A DNA stretch of 64,000 bases, taken from the NCBI RefSeq assembly GCF_030272615.1, contig NC_081412.1, positions 671,856,852 through 671,920,851 of the forward strand. The letters are read 5' to 3'. Shown one piece after another: positions 35,029 to 46,118 of this stretch. The position numbers and the translations under genes are program-made. Within the stretch, counting starts at the first letter, position 1. Each line of letters begins with the position of its first letter. The notes under the pieces are model-generated. The model was not told the DNA's origin. It ran no database searches and worked only from the letters and a program-made list of their open reading frames with translations. This DNA comes from Cryptomeria japonica (lineage: Eukaryota; Streptophyta; Pinopsida; Cupressales; Cupressaceae).

Positions 35029-36951
35029 TGTAGTCACATAAATCTGTCCACTTAATTAAATGAATATTTAATATTTATTTGATTATTTAACCATCAATTA
35101 ATAATTAATTAAATTAATATATTTAATTAATTCATCTTAACCCTCTTCTCCTATTAATTAAATAAATTATTCAATTTATTTGATTTAATTCACTTAACCA
35201 AATTCATACCATTAATTAAATAAATAAATCATATTTGTTTAATTAAATCTTCTCTCACATTTAAATAAATTAATATTTATTTAAATCCCCCAAAATCCCA
35301 CCTCTCACATTTAAATAAATTAATATTTATTTAAATCCCCCAAAATCCCACCTCTCACATTTAAATAAATAAATCATTTATTTAAATCACCTTTATCCTC
35401 CACCCACTTGTATTTTCCTACAAAAGCAAGTTGCACAATTATTTTAAATAAATAATTTATTTAAAATCACCTTTATCCTCCACCCACTTGTATTTTCCTA
35501 CAAAAGCAAGTTGCACAACTATTTTAAATAAATTATTTATTTAAAATCCTATTTATCCTCACCCACTTGAAACCTTTAATGGTTTCCCTTAAGGTAGTCA
35601 AACTTGATGGCTTTAAAGTCTTCAAACTTGATGGCTTCCTTCTATAGTCTTCTTAAGACTTTAATGGTTTTCCTTAAAGTCTTCAAGCCTTTAATGGTTT
35701 CCCTCAAAGTCTTCAAGCATTTTAATGCTTTATCTTCATTTTTCTCATTTAAATAAATTAATATTTATTTGAATATTTATCCAAATGCAACTTACACCAT
35801 TTAATTGAAATAAATGATTTTATTTTAATTGAAAATACCAAAATTTCTCCCACTTGCATTTTCCTACAAAATCCACTTGTATGCCTAAACCCCTTCTAGA
35901 TTCTTCTAAACCCTTCCTAATTAGCCTAATCCATCCCCTAAATATTGTCACATTCCTAAGCAAATTGGAGTCACTTCTCAAAGACTCCAAAGTCTTTGAA
36001 AAGCAATTAATGCTTTGTGTGTTCAACAAATTAACCCTCAAAGTCTTGGATAACCTTTGAAAGCTTTCAACCTTCAACCACTAAATGGCTCAAAGTCTTT
36101 GATAACCATTGAAGGCTTTCAACCTTCAACCACTTAATCCCCAAAGTTTCCAATAACCATTAATGGTTAATTCAACCCTCCCACATGGTTAAAACATTTG
36201 TTTTGACTCAACCTCTACCCAACCCAAAGGTCTCATCAGGCCATTAATGCTTTGACCATGATTATCTCTTAAACATTTGCACAAAGGTTTATCCTTGGAT
36301 TAACTCTTAATCCAATGGGTAATCTTAATTTAGACTTGACCCTTACCTTCTAGATAACCATGAGGTCTTCTCAGGCCTTTAATGCCTCCAACCTCTTCTC
36401 TCAACCCAATCCTATGTTGAAACTTGTCACCATTTTATTGGTGCCAATTGTGCACATGGATCCCCAACTTTCAAACTTGGCCCTTGATTAAACCATTCAA
36501 TCTTAACCCTTCATTTCCCCATTTCTTCTATAAATAGAACCCTTCTCCTCAAGCAAAAGGAGAAGCATTTTAGAGTATTGTTGTTATACTGGCATTAGCA
36601 TAGAGCTTTTTCATAGCATCACTATCTACTCTAGCATAGTATTTAGCTTTTCATTTCATATTTGAAGCTTAGTATTAAATCTCAATCCTCCATAAGCATC
36701 CATAGTGCAAAAAGCTGCTGAGAGCTACACTCATTTGGGACTTGGAGAGGAGAGGAACAAGGGAGGAGCAACTATGAGCATCTTGATTAGCTATTTCATT
36801 TTATGTTTATATGCTTTCTATTTCATGCTTAATATCTCTCTTGATATGCCTGTTTAGGATAATCTTTTGTTGCTAACACTAACGTTTGTTTCTTGTGCTC
36901 TTGTGTGTGTTGCCATCAAACAGATTTTCTAATCCTTTTTGCAGAGCATCA
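35029..36951 (+). repeat. 3' LTR of A (1923 bp)
   Basis: Same length as the 5' LTR and, by eye, one substitution different (near 35593). Its TATA box is at 36529-36537. Confidence 0.97.
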
Positions 36952-36956
36952 AATAG
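36952..36956. repeat. Right TSD of A (AATAG)
   Basis: It matches 20686-20690. Sequence beyond it resumes B2 ORF2. Confidence 0.96.
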
Positions 36957-39900
36957 ATTTCATCCAATGGAAGGAAAAATATAATGCTCTATCCCAAATA
37001 CCCGCTGGTGTTATAGTGGAGGAAGGTATTTCAGATTATATTGACTGTAAAATTCAAGACCTAGGATCTCTAGTGATCCATTCTTAGTTAAGCTTATTCT
37101 GCGGGAAGGATAAGAAGATCAAATCAGAATACAACATCTTGGAAAAGAAGAAGCTTCACAATGCGGTCTATTTCCTTGAAGAATTCATAGATGATCACAT
37201 CCGCATCATTCTAAGCAGAGTGCACAGTGAAAAAATGTATTTAGAGTGGACACATGACATCACACTGAAAGAGATTCATGTCGTCACCAGTTTCTATAAC
37301 GTAGGTGAAGTGCCAGCCCTAAGGAAGATCATCAAGACCAAAATGACCAAGCTCACTAGTTCTATGATCGACCAATGGGGAATGACCATCAATACCATTA
37401 AGGATGATCTAGTCAAGTATGCCTGCATGGTGATAGGTTACCCGACGTTCTATGCTAGCAGGATCAACTCTGTCTCTACTGCAGCGGTAAATGCTACCTA
37501 TAGGATGATCAAAGAAGATGCCTCATTTGATTTATGCACCTGTATGCAAAGGCAAGTTCTGGTGAACTTGAAATCTATTAAATAGGACAATGCCTTGAGA
37601 TTTAAATTTGGATAGCTATTGGTCGGATTGTTCTTCTACTTCCAAGGCTATTTCCTAGGAGTTGGAGATATTGAGTATTCTATTGACCAATCGGTTACAA
37701 AGCAAATCAAAGAAAGTCTTCAAGCAGTTGGAACTGGTTACCCTGAAGTAGTGAACAAATACTTTGATGAGTTCAGATACAAGATGAGCCAAAGGGTGAG
37801 AATATCCGGTGATATTGTCAAGAAGTATGAAGAAGATATTTGCTTTACCATCAAAGTAGATGAGTGCATAATGGAGGCGGTTGAGCCCAGAAAGGAAGAA
37901 GTGGAGCTTATGGGATATGAGGTAATGCATGGCATGTTAGATGGGTATGCTTCTACCCTACTTGCCTCACTGCTTGATCCTAAGGAGAAGAGAATAGACA
38001 CCTATTTGTAAAGGGTTACACCGGTTGAAGAACCTTTAGTAAAGAAGGGAAATGAAGTTCCATCTGTATCAGCACTGGTTACTTCAGCAAGTCCTAAAGT
38101 GACCAAGTGGTCACTGGAAAAGAAGAAACTAAAAGTTGAACCCACCAAAGTATTTTAGAGAAAGCGGAAGACAAAAGGCAACACACCGAACTCAGAGGAC
38201 ACTGTATCTGAAGAACATCCTAAGAAGACTAGGCAAACAAGGAAGAAGACAAAGACAACTAGCAATGAACCAGCAACATCAACACCAATAAATATTGATA
38301 TTTCCTCTTACAAACCATTGACACATTGTCAAAGGACTATCAATAATAATAGAAGAAAATTTCTTAGTGATTTGAAAGAATGTTTTGATGATTTTAATGA
38401 TAATGAAAAGGAGGAAGTTGAATAGGAAGTCATTAAATATTTATGTATTAATGACCGGTGGCCATCAGAAATTAGATCTGAGGCACATGATTCTTTATAT
38501 AATTCTTTAGATAAATAATGGTGCATTGCCATAGAGAAGGAATAGGAAATAAGAGAGGAAGTATTTGCACAATATTTTCCTAATGTATCAAACTTAGAAC
38601 TTTATGAAGTTATGATAAATACAAAAGCCTCTTCTTCATGAGAAGAAGGAGACTCTTGTTACTAGAAGGAAAAGTTCTTGAAGTGGTAAAAGATACCTAC
38701 TCTCATGCTTAATCTAATCTAAGGTTGCACCAAGTGGCTGAAGCCAATAGGAAAGCTAAGAAAGAACTAGAAACCAATAAACCGGATGAGTTGTATGACA
38801 GTGAAGGATAACCGGTCATTGATCAAATGGACCCTATTGATGTTGATGCCTTGAATGATGAAAATGTTACTTTGGATACACCAACAGAAATGGCAGGACA
38901 AGAGAAATAGGATAAATAAATGGATGACAAGGAGAAAGCGGAGAAAAAGAAAAGATATCAAGAAGAAGAAAAGAGGAAACAGGCAGAAGAAGAGAAGAAG
39001 CAACAAGAAGAAAAAAAGAGGAAATAGACAAAAGAAGAGAAGAAGCAATAGGAAGAAGAGAAGAGAAAAGAGGAGAAGAAGAGAAAGGAAGAGGAGAATA
39101 AGAAACAAGTAGAAGAGAAGAAGAAGAAGAAGAAGAAAGAGGAAAAGAAAGAAGAAGAGAAACGGAAAGAAGAAGAAAAGAAATAGGAAGAGGAGAAGAG
39201 AAGAGAAGAGGAGAAGAGGAAGTAGGTGGAGGAAAAGAAGAAGAAGTTTGAAGAAGAAGAGAAATGGAAAGAAGAAGAGAGGAAGAAGGAAGAAGAGAAA
39301 AGAAAGAAAGAAGCAAAGGAGAAAAAGAAGGTAGAAGAGGACAAGCTAAGAGCCAAAGAGAAGGAGGAAGCGGCACAGAGCACACAAGTGGAGACCCTAA
39401 AGACAACTAGTAGTCAAGCTAAACTGGCTGACATTACCAGTCCCATTGACCTCCAATCTACAAATGAATCAGAGTTGCTGCAAAGCATTAAACTTGCCCA
39501 AGAGCGACTAGAAGCGCTAAGGAGGAAAAAGGAGGAAGATGTTATTCAAAGTATGGTGGAAACTCTTACCAGTTTGATTCCCGGTACCGATCTCCTTAGT
39601 ATCGATTCCTCTCTAGCTCAACTGAAACTCTTATGCATAGTTGTAGAAGACCAGGTGCAATGCCTAGAAGAGGTTGTTGAAGCCAATGCACAAAAGAAGC
39701 ATCAAAAGGCTCTGAATACTACCTTGGTAAAGAAGTTAAATGATCTCCAGTCTGAACTACAAAAAACATAGAAAGACATACGAGATGCCTTGGATGAGGG
39801 TAATCTACTACTCAGTAAGATATGCCAACCCCATCTATTCTGTGATGATGTGATTGCTCAGAAAGACAAACTGCAATCTGACTTGCAGTCATACATAAGC

Positions 39901-40251
39901 ACCTTCAAGATGCCCTATGATTCCCTCACCACCTATGGGTAAACTGTTCATCAGTTTCAACTCCAGACTACCAGAATAGAGTTAGAGATCAGCAACTGGA
40001 CCAGAGATTTGTAGGAACTTCAACTAGTTCAACTACCAAGACTGCAAATACTTCATAAATGCTATCTCAATTTGGATGCCTTAACAGTCACTCAAGAGAT
40101 GAGTACCTTGGATGCCATGGAAGAATAGGTATATCAGATGCAAATGGAAAGTGAGGTTGCTACCTCATTGCTTGAGTCATGGTCTATATCCATGAAGCTC
40201 TTTATGCAGGACTTTAAATCAGTTTTTGACAAGTTTGATTCTTCATTGTAA
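36957..40251 (+). pseudogene. B2 ORF2, main part: unrecognised protein with Glu/Lys-rich block
   Basis: It continues from 20690. Open stretches include 36957-37084, 37139-37582 and 37619-38008. The globular N-terminal region (DFIQWKEKYNALSQ, GVIVEEGISDYIDC, MVGLFFYFQGYFLGVGD) runs to about 38000. A basic region with RKRKTK and KKTRQTRKKTKT follows. A Glu/Lys block is at about 38900-39350 and a coiled-coil tail extends to TAA at 40249-40251. A one-base deletion near 38613 shifts the frame, and about a dozen stops, mostly where B1 has Gln codons, break it. Differences from B1 are often conservative (Ile/Val, Asp/Glu, Lys/Arg), which suggests past selection for protein. No recognised domain. Confidence 0.76.
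38900..39350 (+). repeat. Glu/Lys-rich coding repeat in B2 ORF2
   Basis: A purine-only stretch of GAA, GAG and AAG codons with in-frame TAG where CAG is expected. It is the counterpart of 8640-9150 in B1. Confidence 0.85.
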
Positions 40252-40519
40252 TAAACACTTATTATTTTAATGCTAATAGAAACAAGGGTTATTCAGTTGT
40301 ACTTTGTCATTGTTGGGAAAGGGGGAGTAGCATTCTGTATTTAAAATTTTGATGCATTCTATGTATACATTCATGTTTATCTCTATAAGGGAGTAGTATA
40401 CATTGTATTTTATGCAAAAGGGATAGTGTACATGCTTAGGGGGTGTAATTTTGATTATGGCATATTTTTGTTGTAAAACACTTACATGTCAAAATTTTCC
40501 TAAGTGTTGCCATCACTGC
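40252..40519 (+). other. 3' untranslated region of B2
   Basis: It has extra purine runs (GAAAGGGGGAGTAG near 40317 and TTAGGGGGTGTAA near 40437) resembling the polypurine tract at 40520-40532. No gene is seen. Confidence 0.6.
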
Positions 40520-40532
40520 CAAAGGGGGAGAT
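40520..40532 (+). other. Polypurine tract of B2
   Basis: CAAAGGGGGAGAT directly before TGTTGGC of the 3' LTR. Confidence 0.9.
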
Positions 40533-41747
40533 TGTTGGCATTTTTGATGATTATGTTGTGATTGTCATTGACAGACACACACTTTCTTTGAGATCACTTT
40601 TTGTATGTATGAGTTATGCTCAATCGGTATTTGTTCCAAATCGGTATTATGTATTATAGTCTTTAGACTATTGTTGTTTTGCAAAAAGTGTTTACCGATC
40701 TCAAGTGGCATGAAGATCCAAGTGGTATGAAGACCTCAAGTGGTGCGAGGATCTGAAGTGGAATGAAGGAACTAAAGTGGCAGTTATCTTTTTCTAGGTC
40801 TTCATTTTTGTCAACTAGTAATCGGTTTAATATTTGAACTGGTATTACTCTGTGATGAATTACCAACCAGTAATCAATAAAGTTGTATGAACTGGTAATA
40901 CTTTGTGATGAGTTGCCAACCGGTATTTTTGTGATGAGTTACCATCCACCGACACTTTGATGGTGATTTTGTGCCATGTTACCAAATGTGTCTAGATGCA
41001 ATGAACCTAGGAACTTGCAATGTAATCCTATTGGACCGACATGAAATCAGATTCCTTTATAAGGGCATCATGTCTAGGGTTTTAGTGGTTGTTAGGGTTT
41101 TTAATATTGCATGAGTTTTTTGTATGAGCGATCATAGGAGAGAAGAGTGAGTCTATGTGAAGTAACAGAGTGGATATTTTGAAGACTGAAGTAATGCTCA
41201 AATGCATTAGCAACGAGCTATCATGGATCTAATCAAGTTGACTATGCTATTTTCTTGATCATTCACTTGTAGATTACTCACATCTTCAACAAGTTTGAAA
41301 CCCTTAATTGGGTAGGCCCAGAAAAGCCTTTGTAAATCCTCTAACAAGGTGTTTCACATCTGTGGATCTGAAATCCTCTCACAAGGTAGTCTTTAATCGA
41401 ACTTATCTCCTAACATAGATTGAGATTCCTAACAGGATTTGTTCTGGTGAAGAACATTGTATGACCTTAACCAGTTTGACCTTAACCTGTCTGGTTACTA
41501 TTCTGCAGATAGTTACTTGTGAGTTTCATCTCACCGTGGTTTTTCCCATTTCGGTTTCCACATCAAAATCTCTTGTGTTATGGTGATTCTGCTTCTATGG
41601 GTGAATGCCTTATTTACTATTTGGTTTGCTTTTGTGTTAACTAGTTTGTTAGTAAAACTGTTATACCGGTTTACTGCTAAACTCTTTAAGTGTTTGAGTT
41701 CAGTATTTTTTGGTATACTAATTCACCCCCCCTCTTAGTATTCATCA
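40533..41747 (+). repeat. 3' LTR of B2 (1215 bp)
   Basis: TGTTGGCATTTTTGATG to TAGTATTCATCA, matching 17671-18872. Confidence 0.94.
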
Positions 41748-41752
41748 CCCAT
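41748..41752. repeat. Right TSD of B2 (CCCAT)
   Basis: It matches 17666-17670. Confidence 0.94.
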
Positions 41753-43245
41753 TTGGTTTTTCAATAGGCACAATATTGAAGATCCAATCTGCATAATCAA
41801 TTGGTCTAATATAACCAACATCCAGAAGTTTCTTAAGTTTTGCTTTGACTAGTACTGCAATCTGGGGATGTATCTTGCGAAGCTTTTGTTTGATAGGCTT
41901 AGCTCCTTCTGCTACTATGAGGTGATGCATGACTAAATCCGGATCAAGACTAGGCATATCTGCATATGACCATGTGAAGTTGATCTGGCATTTTTGGAAG
42001 AATTCAACAAACTTGGGTTGTTCTTCTGGAGTCAAAAGAGACGCTAGATGTATGTAGTGAGAGGTTTCAGGAGTCCCCACATTGTATTCTTTGGTTTCCT
42101 CGATCAGAATCGTTGATCATTCCTACTATGTACTAGGTGGGAGAATTTCAAACCTTTCATCCTTAGGTGCCTCAAAGAGGTTTTCACCATTGGATACGCT
42201 CTTTCTTTTTACTTTTGTGGGATCAAACAGTGCCACAGTGTGGTTTTCACTTGAAGATCCATGTTTTATTGTTATATTTTTGTAGCTAAAAGGTTTGGCA
42301 TCCACCCCAAAGTATGCTACACTATTAAGTTTTATGGCAAATCCAACTTTCTAATCCCCGCTTGGTATGTTACCCCATAGTTCCAAAAAGTCAATGATCG
42401 CCTCATTGTTTTGGAAGTGGTCAAGGCATGGGGGATTAGGTTGGTTCCATTCGATGAGTTCAGGATGGATAATGGGAATTACCTCATCGATTAGGTTAAG
42501 TTCGTTAGATGTGTCAGTTAGGGTCAAGACATTGTGGTGAAGGCCATTGATGGTACTCTCCCTATCAGAATCGGGCATAGGATGTGACATAGGGTCTATG
42601 AAAGATGTTTCCAGTTCAGGAACCCAAGAGATTTTAATTTGGGCTTCTCTATAAATAGGGATTTCTTTGTGAGGTGGAGGTGGTGATGTGTCTTCCTCAT
42701 CTGAAGTATTTAGATGTACTGAATCAAATTCCCACTCATGTGAGTCGGTCTCTGAGTCACTTTCCAGGATCCGGTTGCTATACCATGCTGGGATATCTTT
42801 TGAGTTAAACACTATAGGTGTGATTGATTGATGTACCATTGTAGATGAAATGATCGGTGTTGCAGGAAGAATTATGGGGATCAGTGAATCCGATATGAGG
42901 AGTATCATCATTGTTGGATCTGCTACTTCTGTTGGAATTGCCAGTGTTGTCAATACTGTTGGGAATTTTGATATAGTTGCTACTACTAACAGTGTTATTG
43001 ATGTTATTAGTGTTGCTGATAGGGTTGCTGGTTTGATTGGTGGAATGATGGGTGTTGGTGATGATTTTTCTTGGATTTTTAACCTCAATGGGGTAGTTGT
43101 GATGGTGTGTGGTGTTGCTGATATGATCAAAGGTGGCCTCTTTATAGTAGGTTGATATAGAGGTTTGTTGGGTTTCCCTTTGAATCGGAGCTTAGGCAGG
43201 ATCTCCTTTTGAAAGCCTAGTCCTATGTTATCCTTAGGCTTTAAT
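41748..43245 (-). pseudogene. pol: Element C pol: linker and start of RT, cut by B2
   Basis: Collinear with A 28195-29700. It contains the acidic Ser cluster SDSETDSHEWEFDS, LASLLTPEEQPKFVEFF, and the RT N-terminus (HPQIAVLVKAKLKKLLDVGY), ending at the B2 insertion. The RT continues at 17670 on the same strand. Several stops occur near 42120-42360. Confidence 0.9.
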
Positions 43246-44810
43246 TCCAGCTATAGCGGCTCATGTTGTCCTTGCTTGCAAGGTCCTAAAGGACTTTGAC
43301 CATCATAACCCATTCTTTGCATAATGAGAAATCCCTTTCCATATTGATCTGTGGGAAGTTCAGCTTGTGGGATGTTCATCGTGATAGGATCTTGATAGAT
43401 CCATTCTGCTAAGTCCTCATCTCTGGTCTCTTCTTCTTGACTCTTTCCAAGGACGAAAGGTGTCAAAGTGCATGCTAGTTTGACCAGTGGTGTTTGAAGT
43501 AACCGTTGAGGTTTGCCATGAGTTCTTGGAGAAGTAGGCATTTGTCCAACACAAAAGAGCTGGCTTAGATTGTATTCTCCAGGACCTTTCTCTACTATTT
43601 TCATCTTGAGATTCTCTTGCTTGGGTATAGTGGTGTTTGAACTATAAAGAGAGGTTGTACTTACATATGAGGTGGATGAGATGGCTTCCCTATTGTTATG
43701 AACAATTATCTCCAGTTGATGATTTATATTGTGGCAATATGCAAAAGGATTTGCATCTCCCAGGATTATAATTTCTGCACCATTATGAGGGAACTTGATA
43801 CACTGATGGTAGGTGGATGCGATGGCTTGCATGGCATGTATCCAAGGTCTTCCTAATAACAAATTGTATGGCAGAGGAAGGTCTAGAACCTGACATATGA
43901 TGTTCTTCACCACTAGGCCCACTCTAATCAGTAGCACAACTGCTCCTTTGGATGAATGCTCTGCATCATCATAGGCTTTGATTGTGATCTTCTTATGAGG
44001 ATCCACTTATTCAATTGCATATCTCAATGCTATGACCAATTGTAGTGTATAGATATTCAGGCCTACTCCATTGTCGATCAAGACTCGCTTGATCCTATGT
44101 TGGTTGATAAACCCTTCAATGTACAGTGAGGCATTATGAGGTTGCTGGAAGGATGTGTTGTCACTTTCAGAAAAAGTGAGACAAGGTGATCAACTTATAT
44201 TTCCAACCATGGCTTGGAATTGATCTATATTTAAGTTTGTAGGGACTAACGCCTCTTGGAGAGCTTGATCCAAGATTGTTTTATGAGATGGAGATAGATG
44301 CAATAGCTCTAAGATAGATATCAGTGTAGGGGTTTTATCTAATTGGTCCACAAGGTTGTACTACTTTGGGATAGATGTAGTGCCTTGTAGAGCTTCTTTT
44401 ATGGAAATCTTCTCACGATGTGTAACAACATTGCAATTGGAACTGGGATTTTTTATGGTAATAGTTGCAATTTGTTCACTAGCATCATACAGGTGATTCA
44501 CAGTGTAATTATATACGGCTCGCGTATAATTAGTGGTATCTATGTTTCTCCCTGCAGTGGAAGGACCCCTTTGATCTTGTGATGGAAGTGGATTTTTGAA
44601 CATTAGATGATCATTGTTTGTTGTCTTTGGGTCGTGTCCTTCAATTTTGATATCACCTCGGTCAATAAGATCTTTCAATCTATGGTAATTGCTTGTCTTA
44701 TGTCCTTTTCCTTGATGGAAATCACAATGTTTAGTATCCCTCCACCATAAAGGTTTGACTTGAGGTTCATAATTTGATGTTTTGGGTAAGGTTACCAGAT
44801 TTTGAGAAAA
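43246..44810 (-). pseudogene. pol: Element C: zinc motif, protease and G-patch segment
   Basis: Collinear with A 26650-28194. It has CDFHQGKGHKTSNY (last Cys lost), a protease region VLIDNGVGLNIYTL near 44060-44100, and the G-patch-like YGKGFLIMQRMGYDGQSPLG near 43290-43350. Stops near 44360, 44185 and 44007 break it. Where A has stop codons at 26644 and 28192, C has Gln codons. Confidence 0.9.
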
Positions 44811-46118
44811 CAACTGGTGTAACACTGTTTCAATGGGTTCCCCTAAGGGAGTGTATGTTCGATTTGGTTTAAAATTTTGTTGACGCTGTTTGGGTTCCTC
44901 TTGAGGTATGTTGCATCCTTGATTTGGAAGAGAAACTATGTTATTCTTGGGTGGGGGGTTCTATCCCACAAATCAGACCACAGGTTGTGCACTTTTGATA
45001 GTTCTAGCATCCACAACCCTATCATTCATGACATTTTTATTTTTGTTCCAGAAATTTGGCTTGTCACTATTGAAGTTAGGGCAAGGGTCATCCTTTGGCT
45101 CATTGTAGATTTTGATCAGCCCCTTTTTGATGAGAGCCCACTCACACTTTAAACCTTTGGTGATCATGCCATTGAAGGAATCTATGTCTTTGACATCTAC
45201 GTGAAATTCCATTTCATCATTTAAGTTGGAAATAAATATTTCCACTAATTCTTGTTCGGGCAATTGAAGAGAATGTCTACTAGACATTTGATGCCATTGT
45301 TATAGAAAGATTGAAAATAGCTCACCTAGTTTTTGTTTAGTGTTACATAGATCAGCCATTGTGATATCCCATTCAATGTTGTGTGAGTATTGTGCTAGGA
45401 ACTTATGGACTAGTTCTACAAAGGTCCTAATGCCACCTACTAATCGGGAAAACCATGATGTGGTTGTTCCTCCCAAACTTTGGGGAAAGAGTCACATTAG
45501 GTACATATCCTTGTATGCCACTTCTAGGCATGCTGAATGGAATTATCTAACATGATCACAAGGATCTCCTTTTCCTCTATACTTTTCGAACTTGGGTGTT
45601 TCAAACCCTCGTGGAAAAGGTGGCATACGAAGATTCCTATCGAAGGGATAGGGACAAATGCCATTAAGTGAAAACTGATTAGTTTTCACACCACTATGAA
45701 GCTGTTGGGTGAGATTTTTGACTTGTTGCCATAACATGTCTATGTCATTTGGAGGAGGAGGGGGTGGGGGATTACCTTGATGAAGGTTGTATCTGATGTG
45801 ATCTTGTCCTCTTTCATCTTCATTATGATTTTGGCATTCTAATGCTTGTCTTAGTTGTGCAACTTCAAAGTCAGAAGGTAGTTTGGCTCCCTCTTGAGCA
45901 AGTCTCAAAAAGTGAGCATCAGCATTGCTCTTGAGTATTTCATCAAAAAGTCTATTAAAGAGAGGGTTGTGTTGTGCCCTTTCTATTGCTGCAGGAGTAG
46001 GAGTACTTGGATTTTCATCATTGATGTTTCCTCCAAGGGCTTCTTTGAATTTATTGATGTTTTCCTCCTCTTCTTCCTCAATTTCCATTTGTCTAGTTCT
46101 TGATCTAGTATGAGCCAT
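44811..46118 (-). pseudogene. gag: Element C gag
   Basis: ATG at 46118 (MAHTRSRTRQMEIEEEEEE). It is collinear with A gag: CPYPFDRNLRMPPFPRGFET near 45600-45660 and the gag core to about 45000. Stops occur at about 45543, 45510, 45300 and 44970. Confidence 0.92.

Larger units (their letters stand above)
20691..36951 (+). mobile_element. Element A: young Ty3/gypsy Tat-like LTR retrotransposon
   Basis: It is 16,261 bp, complete in structure: two 1923-bp LTRs, primer site, 2.7-kb leader, one gag-pol frame (25336-32640), 2.4-kb 3' region, polypurine tract and TSD AATAG. By eye I find a single mismatch between the LTRs (A at about 21255, G at about 35593), so the insertion is recent. It is nevertheless defective, with five in-frame stops in gag-pol. 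It is a relative of C, but its 3' region has lost the PMD exons. Confidence 0.97.
17671..41747 (+). mobile_element. Element B2: second copy of the pol-less gag + ORF2 family, split by element A
   Basis: It is 24,077 bp including A; about 7.8 kb without it. Order: 5' LTR (17671-18872), primer site (18875-18887), gag (18923-20235), ORF2 (20642-20690 continuing at 36957-40251), polypurine tract (40520-40532), 3' LTR (40533-41747), TSD CCCAT. It is inserted in C's reverse transcriptase in the opposite direction. Its architecture equals B1's and it also has no pol gene. Confidence 0.93.

Noticed and set aside
38767-39406. Leu/Ser-rich minus-strand frames
   Set aside because: Same artefact opposite the Glu/Lys block of B2 ORF2.
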